The translations under genes were made by a program, and so were the position numbers. Below are positions 47,225 to 57,537 of a stretch of DNA of 64,000 nt, one piece after another. Numbering within the stretch: the first letter of the stretch is position 1; the number at the start of each line of letters is the position of its first letter. Origin of the DNA: Nostoc sp. CENA543 (GTDB lineage: Bacteria > Cyanobacteriota > Cyanobacteriia > Cyanobacteriales > Nostocaceae); assembly GCF_002896875.1 (NCBI RefSeq), contig NZ_CP023278.1:620001-684000 (forward strand). Direction: 5' to 3'. Under the pieces are notes generated by a model. That model did no database searches. It was not told where the DNA came from and saw nothing but the letters and a program-made list of their open reading frames with translations.

Positions 47225-48934
47225 CTAGTCCCTGTTTCTTGTTAATATCTCTTTCTTACCCACTAAATTTAAAGGCAACTGTACTGTAAAAGTTGTTAAA
47301 TTATTACCGCTTATTACCTCAATTGTACCTTGGAGATACTCTACTAACTTTTTTACTAATGCTAACCCCAAGCCTGTGCTGCGATTTTGCCAAGCATCAA
47401 ATTCATTGATAGGTGAAGTTTTATCAAAAATTGATAGCTTATCTGGTGTTTTATTCTGTGTAATTTGGTAAAAGGGTTCAAAAATACGAGATTGTTCTTT
47501 CAGGGGAATCTCTACCCCTGAATTATGCACACTAATTTGTAAAGATGGTAATAAGTGAAATCTAATGCCGTCATCTGTAACAACTGGATTTTCCTGATGG
47601 CTGGGTTTATTGGTAAAATGAGCAGTCACCGTGATTCTTTCTAGTGGAGGAGTATACTTACAAGCATTGGTAAGTAACTCTGAAATAATCCGATTCAGAA
47701 GACTTAAATCAGAAACTAAAGTTGGTAAATCTGGTGCAATACTAACTTCCAAAATTTGCTGTTGAGTTTGAGAAATCTTTTGAAATCCCTGAATTAACTG
47801 TGGTAGCCATTCTTGAACTTGAATTTTAGTTAATTCTAAAGGATAAACTTCCGCATCAATGATTCGCATACTGAGCAAATCGTCAACTAAGTTTAATTCC
47901 TGTTCACATTCATGATTGAGGATATTCAAGTAATGCAATGTAGTTTCAAAAGCTTCAGTGGCAAAGGCTTTGAAAATATTCTGTTGTTCGATAATATTTT
48001 TGAGTGTACTTATAGCCATTTTCATATTCGATAATGGCGTTCGCATTTCATGGGAGGTAGCTGCTAAAAAATCTTCTTTCAATTGATTAATTTTTTGCAT
48101 TTCTGCAATTCGCAGTTCTAGTTGACGAGAACGTTCAGCTGCTAGATTACGTTCTTCTGTAATTCGTCTTTGGGTGTCATCTCGAAACACCATGACGGCT
48201 CCTGTCACCTCACCATAATAGTCTTTTAGACAAGCTGCACTATCTGCAACTGGTATGAGTAAACCATCTTTCGTTTCTAGTAGGGTGTTGCCACTAAAAT
48301 AGACGGTGCTTTTTTGTTGGATAGCAAAGATGAGAGGATTTTGTACGGGTTGTTGAGATTTTTCGTCAATCAATTTTAAAATTTCTGTAACTATTCGATT
48401 TTTGACTTCATTGAGTTGCCATCCTGTGATTGCTTCGGCAACTTGATTCATGTATTTGATTTTTAATTGCGTATCTATCACAATTACTCCATCCCCCATT
48501 CCCCGCAATACGGAACACAAAAACTGTTCGCGTTCGTAGCGATTGAGTGCTGTTTGAATGGCTACATAAAGTTCTTGCTCTCTAATAGGTTTGAGGATGT
48601 AACCAAAGGGAAAGGTGAGTGTAGCTCTTTCTACGGTGCTTTGGTCAGAATGCCCTGTGACATAAATGATAGGAATTTGCAGAATATCCCAGATGATTTC
48701 TGCGGCTTGGATACCATCTGTTTGCCCTCTTAATCGAATATCCATGAGGATTAAATTAGGGCGTAATTCGCTGGCTTTAGTAATTGCTAACTCGGCTGTA
48801 TCGGCAATATCGACAACAGTGTAGCCCAAGGATTCTAATGTCTCTTGGAGATTGATGGCCAAGATATATTCATCTTCGACAACTAACACCTTAATAGTTG
48901 CCATATTCTGTTTATTTGAGGAAAGAGTGACCAT
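47225..48934 (-). CDS. REC-PAS hybrid histidine kinase
   Basis: 569 residues. Receiver domain first (acidic pair Glu20-Asp21, phosphoacceptor Asp65 in LILMDIRLRG, Lys115), then PAS (about 140-255), HisKA with His295 in ATSHEMRTPLSNM, and ATPase with STGLGLALVKKL. The receiver is complete. It starts 2 bases after the stop of the CBS-PAS kinase; translation is probably coupled. Likely receives phosphate from that kinase. Confidence 0.9.
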   Translation of the reverse strand: MVTLSSNKQNMATIKVLVVEDEYILAINLQETLESLGYTVVDIADTAELAITKASELRPNLILMDIRLRGQTDGIQAAEIIWDILQIPIIYVTGHSDQSTVERATLTFPFGYILKPIREQELYVAIQTALNRYEREQFLCSVLRGMGDGVIVIDTQLKIKYMNQVAEAITGWQLNEVKNRIVTEILKLIDEKSQQPVQNPLIFAIQQKSTVYFSGNTLLETKDGLLIPVADSAACLKDYYGEVTGAVMVFRDDTQRRITEERNLAAERSRQLELRIAEMQKINQLKEDFLAATSHEMRTPLSNMKMAISTLKNIIEQQNIFKAFATEAFETTLHYLNILNHECEQELNLVDDLLSMRIIDAEVYPLELTKIQVQEWLPQLIQGFQKISQTQQQILEVSIAPDLPTLVSDLSLLNRIISELLTNACKYTPPLERITVTAHFTNKPSHQENPVVTDDGIRFHLLPSLQISVHNSGVEIPLKEQSRIFEPFYQITQNKTPDKLSIFDKTSPINEFDAWQNRSTGLGLALVKKLVEYLQGTIEVISGNNLTTFTVQLPLNLVGKKEILTRNRD

Positions 48935-48936
48935 AC

Positions 48937-51900
48937 TTATACCCTACCTGCTGTAAAGGAAATTTTAAATTCCGTTCCCTGGTGACTGTGAATTTCTAGC
49001 TGACCTCTCAACTGTTTGACTAGACCTAGAATCAGTGTCATACCGAGAGTTTTGCTTTTTTTCTGCTCAAATTCTGCAGGTAATCCGATGCCGTTATCAC
49101 GGACAGTAAGTGTTAAATCATGATTGGTGATTTGGGATAAAGTTACTTGAATTTCGCCCCTATAATTCGCAGGAAAGGCATATTTTAGAGCATTAGAAAC
49201 TAATTCGTTAATAATTAAACCGCAAGGGATAGCAGTCTCTATGTCGAGACTGATGTTTTCAACCTTGGTCTTTAATTGTATCTGATTAGAATTAACATTA
49301 TAAGAGTCAAATAGATGGGTTGTTAAGTCAGGAATATATTGAGCAAAATCGATGTTTGCTAGGTCATCAGAACGGTAGAGTTTTTCATGTACTAGTGCAA
49401 TAGAAGCAATACGATTTTGACTATCTTGAAGAATAGCTGTAGCTTGAGGATCTTGAGTACGTCTACATTGCATTTGCAGGAGACTACTGACAATTCCCAA
49501 GTTATTTTTGACGCGATGGTGAATTTCTTTGAGTAATACTTCTTTTTCCTTTAATGAAGCTTGGATTTTTTCACCTGCTTGCTTTTGTTCTGTAATATCT
49601 TGCTGCACAGCTACAAAGACTGCACCATATTCAGGATGCTCAAAGACGCAGATAGTAGCACTACACCAAAAAGGTGTACCATTTTTTTTAACATTATGGA
49701 CTTCACAGGTAATTTCTACTTTTTGGGTGAGGCTAGTAGCGATCGCTTCGTGAACTGCTGTTGCTGCTTCTGGACTATCGGCATAATTCACAATGGAGAT
49801 ATGCTGACCGATTAATTCTCCAGAGTCATACCCAAACATTTGATCAAATTTGGGGTTAGTGTAAACAATCACACCGTCAGAGGCTCTAACTAAAAGAATT
49901 CCCTCTGCCATGTTGCGAGCAATTACTGCCTGCAATTCTAACATTTGCTCAGTACGTTTGCGATCGCTAATATTGATACCATTGCCGACAATTCGATAAA
50001 TGCGTGAGTTTTCATCCCTTAGAGGAGTCAGATTAGTAATCCACCAAGTTAATTGTCCTTGGAATGGCAAACACTCTTCATAGGTGATAGTTACTCCAGC
50101 ATTTACACAATCTTGATAGTGTTGCCGTACCATTGCTGCTGCATCTGCTGGCAGAATCTGTTCTGGAGTTTTGCCATAAATATGCTGTAACGAGAGGCCT
50201 GTAAGTAACTCGTGAGTGCGGTTTAAACCAACATAGCGAAAATCACTATTAATCACATCAACGACAAAAATTGCTTGTCCTACGCTGTCGTAAATACTAC
50301 GTAAAAATTGTTCTTGCTCTAGCAATGCTTGTTTGGTTTGCTGGAGATCGCGCATTGCCGCTTGCTGTTGTGTAATGTCTGTCACCCTGACCAGATTAAT
50401 ATCTTCACCAGCAACCAAAATGCGTTTTACCGCCAGGTTTCCCCAAAAGAAATTCCCCTGTTTAGTGACGCATTCGATTTCTTTACTAGAAAACCCTTGA
50501 CGATTAATTTGGTCAAGACAATCAGCCATTTCCTCTGGGGTCAATCGTTGTTTGCGTAAAGTTTGTCCATCAATCCCGATGAGTTCTGCTTTACTGGATG
50601 CGCCAAACATTTTGACGGCTTGCTGATTACAATCAATGATCAGTAAAGTTTCTGTGTCCACCAAAAACAGCGCGTCGGCAGATTCATTAAAAATAGCTTC
50701 TCGCAGGTCGCGACTGAGCATAATTTCTAATTCAGCTTGTTTACGCTCTGTAATATCTAGAATTGCTCCGATGAGCTTGATGGCTTTCCCTTGTCTATCC
50801 TGGACTACTTCAGCTCTAGATTCCAGGTAACGAATTGAGCCATCAGGGCGAATAATGCGATATTCACAAGAGAACAGGCTACAGTATGCAAGGGCTGCGG
50901 TTAAATGACTTTGGATCACGACGCGATCGTCTGGATGAACCATCTCTAAAAATTCGGCTGGGGTTGGTTCTGGTTGCTGGGGATCTAAGCCAAAAATTTC
51001 AAAACTTTCCGTTGACCAACTGCGCTGGGATGTATTGATATCTAACTCCCAGCTGCCAACATGGGCTATTTTTTGGGTAGTAGCTAGTCGTGCTTCACTA
51101 TGGCGAATTTTTTCTTCTGATTCGATGCGTTCAGTGATATCCTGGGCAGTACCATACAGACGAATAGCTTGACCTTGATTGTTAAACTCTGCATGACCAA
51201 TGCCTTCAATGTAAGTGACAGCATCATCTGTGGTCAGCTTACGCAGGAGCAATTTATAAGATTCACCCGTGAGCATAGACCGCTTCACCGCTTGGTCTAA
51301 TTTTTCCCTATCTTCTGGATGATACAGTTCGAGATTTGCTTGATATGTTGGTTCTGGTTGAGTGGGATCTAAGTCGAAGAGATGAAATAACTGTTGTGTC
51401 CAAGTAATTTTTTCTGTAAGTAGATCAAACTCCCAACTACCCAAACGGTCAACTTGTTGCGATTCTGCTAATAATGCTTGATTTTTGCGGAGTATGTCTT
51501 CATTGTTCTTTGTTTCAGTGATATCTACTATTAGTCCATCCCAAATCACGCAACTGTTTGGATCTCGATGGGGTGTAGAACGTACTTGCAACCACTTTTT
51601 TTGACCACTAGGGGTGCAAATTTGGACTTGGATATTCAACACACAAAGATGCTGGTAAGATTCCTCAATTGCGGTTGCTAGTCGCTTAACATCTTCTGCT
51701 ATCACTTGATGGTAAAGCAAACTGCAATCTTGGAGTGCATCTTCGGCGGTGACTTCCATTAAGGTTTCAATTCCGGCACTCAGATATGTGAAGCGATCGC
51801 TACTATTTAGTTCACGAACAACTTGATATATCACCCCATTAGGGAGGTTATCACCAATGGTTCGCAGCATAGCTTCCCTCTCTTGTAGAGCCATTGCTGT

Positions 51901-53121
51901 GGCTTTGCTTTCGCTGATATCTCCCAGGGAACCAACTAAGCGGACAGGATTTCCTGACTCGTCCCAAACAGCTTTAGCACGGGAGCGAAACCATCCATAG
52001 CTACCATCTTGCCGCCGTAGACGATACTCAACACTGTAGCTGTCTGTTTCTCGCTGTAAATAAGCTGCTTGTTCCGCTAAAACTCGTTCGTAATCATCAG
52101 GGTGAAGGCGTTTCATCCATTCCCCGTCTCTGGTGGTGAGTTCGTGGCGTGCATAACCTAGTAACTCATACCAACGGTCGGAACGGAAGGTTTGATCAGT
52201 AGTAATATCCCAGTCCCAAATTGCTTCCTCTGTACCGGCGATCGCTAATTCCCATCGTTCTTCACTGGCTTTAAAAGCTGCTTCTGTTTGTTTTTGGTGA
52301 GTGATATCACCACTAATACCTGTCACAACCCAGTAGTTGTTTTCTACATCCTGACGGGAAGTGTAAGTTGCAGAAATCCACCGGAGAGAACCGTCTTGAT
52401 GATAAAATCTATACTCTACGGTGCTGGTATGACCCGCAAAGATATCTGCAAACAAGGGCATAATTACTGTTTCTACATCTTCTGGGTGAACCCTTGACAT
52501 CCACAGATGCTTATTTTGGATAATTTCCTGGGATGTATAACCAAATATGGCTTCACAACCCAAAGATTGATATTCATATTCCCAATCGTAATTGGCAAAT
52601 ACCCGAAAACTGACAATGGAAGTGGTAACTGCGCTATTGAGAATATCATTCAAGCGAGATTCAAAGGTACAATAACGGGTTTCTTTTTGGGAGAGCAATT
52701 CAGTTATTTGCAGTAATTGGAAGGAATTACAGGTTTGTAAGGTATCTAGGATGGTGGCCGATGTCACCAAGCCTAACAACTCTCCTTGATGGTTAGTGAC
52801 GGGTAAGTGGTTGATCTGATGTTGTTGTAATCTTTTTAAAACTGTTGGTAGATCCTGGGCTTCTGTTTCACTTACAGTAACTACAGGTTGGCTCATGAAC
52901 TCAGCAATAGTTATATCTGCTAACTCCCTGTGAGCAGTCAGCGATCGCACGAGGTCGGTTTTTGTAAAAATACCCAGAAGTTTTTCCTGTTCTAGAATCA
53001 GTACGCAACTGGCTTGTGTTTGATTCATCAGATAGATAACTTCCAGGACTGGTGTGCAGGGTGCAACTTTTACCAATGCTTGTTGTTTGGTATTCAAGAG
53101 ACTCGACTGATAGATATCCAT
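48937..53121 (-). CDS. CBS plus eight-PAS HWE/HisKA_2 sensor kinase
   Basis: 1394 residues, no transmembrane segment. A CBS pair (about 10-130), eight PAS/PAC modules in line from about 145 to 1180, then HisKA_2 (KEIHHRVKNNLGIVSSLLQMQ) and ATPase with NELVSNALKYAF and DNGIGLP. One of the largest genes here. PAS modules may bind haem, flavin or none; I cannot tell. Overlaps functionally with the REC-PAS kinase immediately downstream. Confidence 0.9.
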   Translation of the reverse strand: MDIYQSSLLNTKQQALVKVAPCTPVLEVIYLMNQTQASCVLILEQEKLLGIFTKTDLVRSLTAHRELADITIAEFMSQPVVTVSETEAQDLPTVLKRLQQHQINHLPVTNHQGELLGLVTSATILDTLQTCNSFQLLQITELLSQKETRYCTFESRLNDILNSAVTTSIVSFRVFANYDWEYEYQSLGCEAIFGYTSQEIIQNKHLWMSRVHPEDVETVIMPLFADIFAGHTSTVEYRFYHQDGSLRWISATYTSRQDVENNYWVVTGISGDITHQKQTEAAFKASEERWELAIAGTEEAIWDWDITTDQTFRSDRWYELLGYARHELTTRDGEWMKRLHPDDYERVLAEQAAYLQRETDSYSVEYRLRRQDGSYGWFRSRAKAVWDESGNPVRLVGSLGDISESKATAMALQEREAMLRTIGDNLPNGVIYQVVRELNSSDRFTYLSAGIETLMEVTAEDALQDCSLLYHQVIAEDVKRLATAIEESYQHLCVLNIQVQICTPSGQKKWLQVRSTPHRDPNSCVIWDGLIVDITETKNNEDILRKNQALLAESQQVDRLGSWEFDLLTEKITWTQQLFHLFDLDPTQPEPTYQANLELYHPEDREKLDQAVKRSMLTGESYKLLLRKLTTDDAVTYIEGIGHAEFNNQGQAIRLYGTAQDITERIESEEKIRHSEARLATTQKIAHVGSWELDINTSQRSWSTESFEIFGLDPQQPEPTPAEFLEMVHPDDRVVIQSHLTAALAYCSLFSCEYRIIRPDGSIRYLESRAEVVQDRQGKAIKLIGAILDITERKQAELEIMLSRDLREAIFNESADALFLVDTETLLIIDCNQQAVKMFGASSKAELIGIDGQTLRKQRLTPEEMADCLDQINRQGFSSKEIECVTKQGNFFWGNLAVKRILVAGEDINLVRVTDITQQQAAMRDLQQTKQALLEQEQFLRSIYDSVGQAIFVVDVINSDFRYVGLNRTHELLTGLSLQHIYGKTPEQILPADAAAMVRQHYQDCVNAGVTITYEECLPFQGQLTWWITNLTPLRDENSRIYRIVGNGINISDRKRTEQMLELQAVIARNMAEGILLVRASDGVIVYTNPKFDQMFGYDSGELIGQHISIVNYADSPEAATAVHEAIATSLTQKVEITCEVHNVKKNGTPFWCSATICVFEHPEYGAVFVAVQQDITEQKQAGEKIQASLKEKEVLLKEIHHRVKNNLGIVSSLLQMQCRRTQDPQATAILQDSQNRIASIALVHEKLYRSDDLANIDFAQYIPDLTTHLFDSYNVNSNQIQLKTKVENISLDIETAIPCGLIINELVSNALKYAFPANYRGEIQVTLSQITNHDLTLTVRDNGIGLPAEFEQKKSKTLGMTLILGLVKQLRGQLEIHSHQGTEFKISFTAGRV

Positions 53122-53261
53122 CTGAGTGAGAATTTAATGAGTTGCAGCAAATAATTATTTACTGTTTAACTAAGCATTAGTATTGATGTATACCGCATTT
53201 TTTTACAAAATTATATTTTTTCTCACGAAATGTCTGAATTTTAGTAATGAAAATATAAAAA

Positions 53262-53288
53262 GCCTCTGCTATGTACATAGTCAGAGGC
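53262..53288 (-). terminator. Terminator between the glycosyltransferase and kinase operons
   Basis: GCCTCTG (53262-53268) pairs with CAGAGGC (53282-53288); the inner CTATGT/ACATAG is itself palindromic. On the minus strand it is followed by TTTTTATATTTTC. Lies 96 bases after the glycosyltransferase stop. Confidence 0.8.
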
Positions 53289-53383
53289 GGTTTGTATGGT
53301 GTGAGGAGCAAACATAAAGTTTACTTATAGACGATTCTAAGAGGCTATTGTGACAAGATGGTTACAAAACCTTGTCCAAAGTA

Positions 53384-55057
53384 TTACGACTTTTCCAAAA
53401 AATCACATTGATACAATTGGTAGGGAATACCGATGCGGTAGTGATGTTGCGGATCAATTTGACAGGTAGTCTGTGCAGATAAATTTAACTGTTGAGGATA
53501 ATCCCTGCGTCTGAGTCCTGGGGCGACTATCCATAAGTTTAAAGGTGATGTGACGTTAACTGAGAGTTGTGATAGTTTTCTCCAGACATTGGATACATCA
53601 GGCGACTTACTTACAGCTATAAAACTATCAGGATGGGATGTGTGATTTCTGATCTGCTCTAAAGCAAGTGCAAAACTCAGTCCTAAAGCAATATCTTGGT
53701 AACTATCATAGGTGACTACCAACATCACAGGTAAAGATGGTGCAGAATTCATATTGCGCGCCACCTGTTCTGGTTGAAACGGTTTTTGAAAGACAAAATT
53801 AGTCACCACAAAAATACTGCTTAATAACCCAATTATGAGCAAAATTGCTATTGCTTGAATTTTTTTGCCTTTTAAGGTTTGTATTTCAGTCAAACTAGCA
53901 GCCAGCAAGGCACAACAACTGGGATAATAGACAAAACTATAACGGGGAATAGCCGTAATATCCTTACCGGATAAATAAGCGATCGCCAAACACTGCAACA
54001 TCACACCAGCTGTAAACATCAGTAGTGTGAATGTAGCCCCATGTGTTTGATCTTGGTTCCATAATTGTCGGCATCTAGGAAATAACTTTACTCCTAACCA
54101 CACAGCGAAAACTAACATCAATAATCCACAGACAATGGTGATGATTAATGGTTGATTTTCCACTGGTAAAGCGATTACCATTAACACCAAATTGAGCAGG
54201 GTTTGATAAAAAGGTGCGAAAATACCAGGAGAATTGAGCCAACTAGTTTCGGAACGTTGAGCATGATTCCAGGTCACTAATAGCCAAGGTAAGAAGCAAA
54301 TAATAATAGTAATAATAGATAAACCGAAATATAATATAATCTTGCGTTTAAACCTAATATTTTGATATTTAGACCGATAAATCAATAGTGATAAAGTGAA
54401 AATTTCGGCGATGAAATCTAAAATGAAAAAATAGTGAGTATAAAACCCAATAATATTAATTAAAGTCCAAAAAAACCATACTCTAAATCTCACTCGTTCC
54501 TGATGTATATCCTGTTGGATTTGCATCAGTCCCAATAAGGATAAAGTGATGATGAACATAGGTAAAGTATAATGCCGTGCTTCTTGAGAAAGATAGACAG
54601 CAAAGGGAGACACTGCCATGAACAAGGCAGCTACTATGCCAGATAGTGGTGAAAAAGCAAGATAATTTACGGCATATATCGCCAAAATTGCCCCGACACC
54701 AAATAAAGCAGGTAGCGATCGCAATTTCATCACCCAGTCATCACTAGATATTCCTATCCACCCCAGCCAGCGATACATCCCACAAAAAAATAGGGGAGGA
54801 TGGGTAGATTGATTAGTCAGATTTTGGGCGATTTCGCTACAGCTAACCCCAGGCTGAAAAGTAAAAATCTTGGGGATATCTTGAAGATTTACCAGTACAT
54901 CTAAAGGTAAATCATGGTAATTTTTACCTAAACTAAAGATAGCAGTAATAACTTCATCCATCCACAAAGGTTTGAGTTCTAAATAGCAAAAACGTAAAAT
55001 CAAACCAATGGCGATCGCTCCTATGAATCCAAATCGACGAATTTTGATAATTGCCAT
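53384..55057 (-). CDS. GT39-like membrane glycosyltransferase
   Basis: 557 residues with about ten to twelve membrane helices and a C-terminal soluble domain. Catalytic-type Asp in LKPLWMDEVITAI and HPPLFF near residue 90 match the ArnT/PMT superfamily, using polyprenyl-phosphate sugars. Acceptor unknown. 33 bases after the phytol-kinase-like gene and probably cotranscribed with it. ATG start clear. Confidence 0.8.
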   Translation of the reverse strand: MAIIKIRRFGFIGAIAIGLILRFCYLELKPLWMDEVITAIFSLGKNYHDLPLDVLVNLQDIPKIFTFQPGVSCSEIAQNLTNQSTHPPLFFCGMYRWLGWIGISSDDWVMKLRSLPALFGVGAILAIYAVNYLAFSPLSGIVAALFMAVSPFAVYLSQEARHYTLPMFIITLSLLGLMQIQQDIHQERVRFRVWFFWTLINIIGFYTHYFFILDFIAEIFTLSLLIYRSKYQNIRFKRKIILYFGLSIITIIICFLPWLLVTWNHAQRSETSWLNSPGIFAPFYQTLLNLVLMVIALPVENQPLIITIVCGLLMLVFAVWLGVKLFPRCRQLWNQDQTHGATFTLLMFTAGVMLQCLAIAYLSGKDITAIPRYSFVYYPSCCALLAASLTEIQTLKGKKIQAIAILLIIGLLSSIFVVTNFVFQKPFQPEQVARNMNSAPSLPVMLVVTYDSYQDIALGLSFALALEQIRNHTSHPDSFIAVSKSPDVSNVWRKLSQLSVNVTSPLNLWIVAPGLRRRDYPQQLNLSAQTTCQIDPQHHYRIGIPYQLYQCDFLEKS

Positions 55058-55090
55058 ATTCCTTAATGTGCAACTTCAAGGTAAAACAGC

Positions 55091-55792
55091 TTAGTACCAT
55101 AACTGCATTAGCACATATGCTAAAACTGCACTACCTAAAGGTACAGTCAAGTTATCAACGCCCAGAAACGAAAAGGCTTCTAAACTAGTAGCAGTAAATG
55201 CCACTGCTAGGGATACTGCCCAAATTTGCCAAATATTGCCAAAAACACCTAATAAAATGAGGCTACAGACTAAAAAGCTGACCACTAACATGGCTAAAGA
55301 ACCTTCCCAGCTTTTCTGTGTTCCCAACACTTTGTACTTATGTTGACCAAAACGTTGACCTACTAAGGCAGCGAGTCCGTCACCCCAGCACATGACCATC
55401 ATCCCAATAGCTGCATACTGCTGTTGTTGTAGAGACCAAAAGCTAGCGACTAACACCCCGACGCTAACAGCGTAGAAAAATGTCCCTAAACTTTGTCTGC
55501 CGACACTATTAATACCAGGGAGAATCGGCAAAATGTAAGATAGTAAGGTGACGATACTCGCTAAGACAGAAGCACCGATGCCGATGCTGGCGGGAATATT
55601 TAGCCACCAAGCAATTAAAATAACGTGGCCAGCACCAATATGCACTATTTTGCGGAGGATTTCCGGATCACTAGTTGCAAAACGATTGACAAATCCGGCG
55701 ATCGCTAGAATTAAAAACACCCAAGCTGCAACAATGGTAATTTGCAGCCATAGTGGTGGGGTGAGGATGAAATCAGGAAATTGAGTTAACAA
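55091..55792 (-). CDS. Phytol/polyprenol kinase-like membrane protein
   Basis: 233 residues, seven hydrophobic helices. [13 protein letters not shown] and [22 protein letters not shown] plus KSWEGSLAM are signatures of the VTE5/dolichol-kinase family. Recycles phytol for tocopherol and chlorophyll in related cyanobacteria. A TTG start is needed as no ATG lies near the first helix. Upstream of the glycosyltransferase. A polyprenol role is also possible given that partner. Confidence 0.8.
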   Translation of the reverse strand: MLTQFPDFILTPPLWLQITIVAAWVFLILAIAGFVNRFATSDPEILRKIVHIGAGHVILIAWWLNIPASIGIGASVLASIVTLLSYILPILPGINSVGRQSLGTFFYAVSVGVLVASFWSLQQQQYAAIGMMVMCWGDGLAALVGQRFGQHKYKVLGTQKSWEGSLAMLVVSFLVCSLILLGVFGNIWQIWAVSLAVAFTATSLEAFSFLGVDNLTVPLGSAVLAYVLMQLWY

Positions 55793-55855
55793 AGGTGCTA
55801 CAAGATAGAAAACATTTTACCCTTGTTATCAATGTATAAGATTTGGGCGACGATG

Positions 55856-56098
55856 ATGAAGCAATTATTTATTTGGTTGATTAAAGGCTACAGAATATTT
55901 ATCTCACCGCTATTTCCTCCCACCTGTCGTTTTCAACCGACTTGTTCAATGTATGCGATGGAAGCTATTGAGAGGTTTGGCGTATTTCGCGGTAGCTGGA
56001 TGGCGACAAAGCGCATATTACGTTGTCACCCCTTCCATCCTGGTGGTTATGATCCTGTTCCCGAATTAGAAAATCAGGGAAAGAATGAAGGTAAATAG
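55856..56098 (+). CDS. yidD: Membrane protein insertion efficiency factor YidD
   Basis: 80 residues. [20 protein letters not shown] and [15 protein letters not shown], then [14 protein letters not shown] are diagnostic. Helps YidC-dependent insertion. Start at ATG 55856 ([13 protein letters not shown]) matches family length; ATG at 55853, 55832 and TTG 55823 are also in frame. Confidence 0.92.
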   Translation: MKQLFIWLIKGYRIFISPLFPPTCRFQPTCSMYAMEAIERFGVFRGSWMATKRILRCHPFHPGGYDPVPELENQGKNEGK

Positions 56099-56112
56099 TC
56101 ATCTAGATTGTC

Positions 56113-56832
56113 TTACTTTAGGTAAGATTTGATTTTCTGCTCTATGGATTCGCTAATAATTTCCGTTCCCATCTTGGGTTGTTCAAGACTAACTCGAACA
56201 AAATTTGTCTTGTCTGCTGATGTAAATTTATTGTCCCCATTAGAGTCTTTAATAATTCTGATAAAAACTGCATTTTGACTGGGGAGAACAACCCAATTCA
56301 GGACTTTGGTGTTTTGGGGTGTAACTTGCTGAAGGTTTTTCCCTGATACATCTGAAATGTAGCCAATTACCGCATCTTGTGAATCGAGCTTTTTGTCTTT
56401 GTTAGTATCTTGATCAATAATTCGATATAACCAAACTCTTGTCGGGGGTTTACCAGCAGATTTTGTTTCTATCCATTCGTAGGTATTGATAATTGCTTTT
56501 TTATCTAACAGTAGATGAGTTTCGCCGTCTTGTTTACGATAAAAGATTAAGTTGTACAAAGGAGAATAATTTTCTTTATAGGAACGCGAAGAATCTAAAA
56601 TACTAGCTTTTTCTCTGTTACTTTCTTGAACATTAACAGGTATCATCACATAATCTGACTGTTCTTTGATAATCAGATCACCATAGCTAATTGTCGGTTC
56701 TTTTTGCTGCTCTTGAGCAATGGCTTGACTTTGTTCTGTTGACCTATCAACTTTGGCACGACAAGAGAATAAAAAACCAACTAAGAATAGCACAAATGTG
56801 ATTTTCCCTAACCAATGATATTGATGTTTCAT
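56113..56832 (-). CDS. Lipoprotein with two EF-hand-like loops
   Basis: 239 residues. Signal peptide with lipobox LFSC (Cys about 24). The mature protein has DQDTNKDKKLDSQD and DSNGDNKFTSAD, both Ca-binding dockerin/EF-hand-like loops. Other regions have no recognised fold. Convergent with yidD, 14 bases apart. Confidence 0.72.
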   Translation of the reverse strand: MKHQYHWLGKITFVLFLVGFLFSCRAKVDRSTEQSQAIAQEQQKEPTISYGDLIIKEQSDYVMIPVNVQESNREKASILDSSRSYKENYSPLYNLIFYRKQDGETHLLLDKKAIINTYEWIETKSAGKPPTRVWLYRIIDQDTNKDKKLDSQDAVIGYISDVSGKNLQQVTPQNTKVLNWVVLPSQNAVFIRIIKDSNGDNKFTSADKTNFVRVSLEQPKMGTEIISESIEQKIKSYLK

Positions 56833-56985
56833 TTTGTTTACTGAGTAAGATTTATTGCTATTCTATTTTATTCTCCATGACAAACTGCACAAGTGTCACC
56901 AAAAATCAAGGCTCGCATTAATAGAGTCAAAAAAGACAAAGTTTGATGTAGAACTAGCAATTCCCCAAAGGAAATATCTGCAAAA

Positions 56986-57021
56986 TTGAAAAGCCTGGTA
57001 CGGGTTGACCAGGCTTTTCAA
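56986..57021 (-). terminator. 14-bp perfect hairpin terminator
   Basis: TTGAAAAGCCTGGT (56986-56999) and ACCAGGCTTTTCAA (57008-57021) with an 8-base loop. On the minus strand AATTTTGC follows. No gene ends nearby on the minus strand: the aldo/keto reductase stop is over 500 bases away. Confidence 0.75.
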
Positions 57022-57300
57022 TATGTATTGATTTCAAATTTTTAAGTTTAATCAACAAAAAGCAATTGAGTAGTTTATAACTAGGGTTGACATTGGAACT
57101 AACAAACTCAGCATTCTTTGTTTTTCCGCTTTGGGATTTGGCTTGGCCTGTTAGGGCTTTGTGCCACATGACATAAATTCTGCTGAAATTTGCTTGGGCT
57201 GTTGACAGGAGACACCTTGTCTTTTGCCCTGGGGTTTGGTTTGTTTTCTCTTGGTGTCTTGCTATCTAAGTTAGCACTCAGTTTGATGATGATCAACTAG
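57022..57300 (-). ncRNA. Candidate small RNA upstream of the hairpin
   Basis: Inferred only from the terminator and lack of coding frames. A possible promoter lies near 57297 (TTGATC, 17 bases, TAACTT). No match to 6S, tmRNA, SRP, RNase P or Yfr RNAs that I could see. Confidence 0.25.
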
Positions 57301-57537
57301 TAGTTTACGAAAGTTGATATTTTGTAGATTTTTGCAATAACGACTTAAAACTTTGATCCCTGATTATATTTTGTAGATATCAGGTAGTAAATAGGGCATA
57401 GGGCATAGGGAATGGGGAATAAGAGATAGAAAAAACCATCCAATTTATTTTCTCCAAAACAACTGTTTCCCCCCTGCTCCCTGCTCCCTGCCCCCTTGCC
57501 ATCAAAGTGATAGTATATTTTTTGAATTGGAAGTCCC

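Larger units (their letters stand above)
56833..57537. other. 700-bp gene-free region with a hairpin-terminated stretch
   Basis: Contains a strong hairpin at 56986-57021 (listed) and, to its right, about 280 bases (57022-57300) without credible coding frames. Right end has GGGCATAGGGAATGGGGAA and CCCTGCTCCCTGCTCCCTG repeats (about 57395-57500). May hold a non-coding RNA on the minus strand. Confidence 0.5.

Noticed and set aside
56954-57296. Two overlapping 60-70 codon minus-strand frames
   Set aside because: One spans the terminator hairpin, neither has a ribosome-binding site; non-coding explanation preferred.
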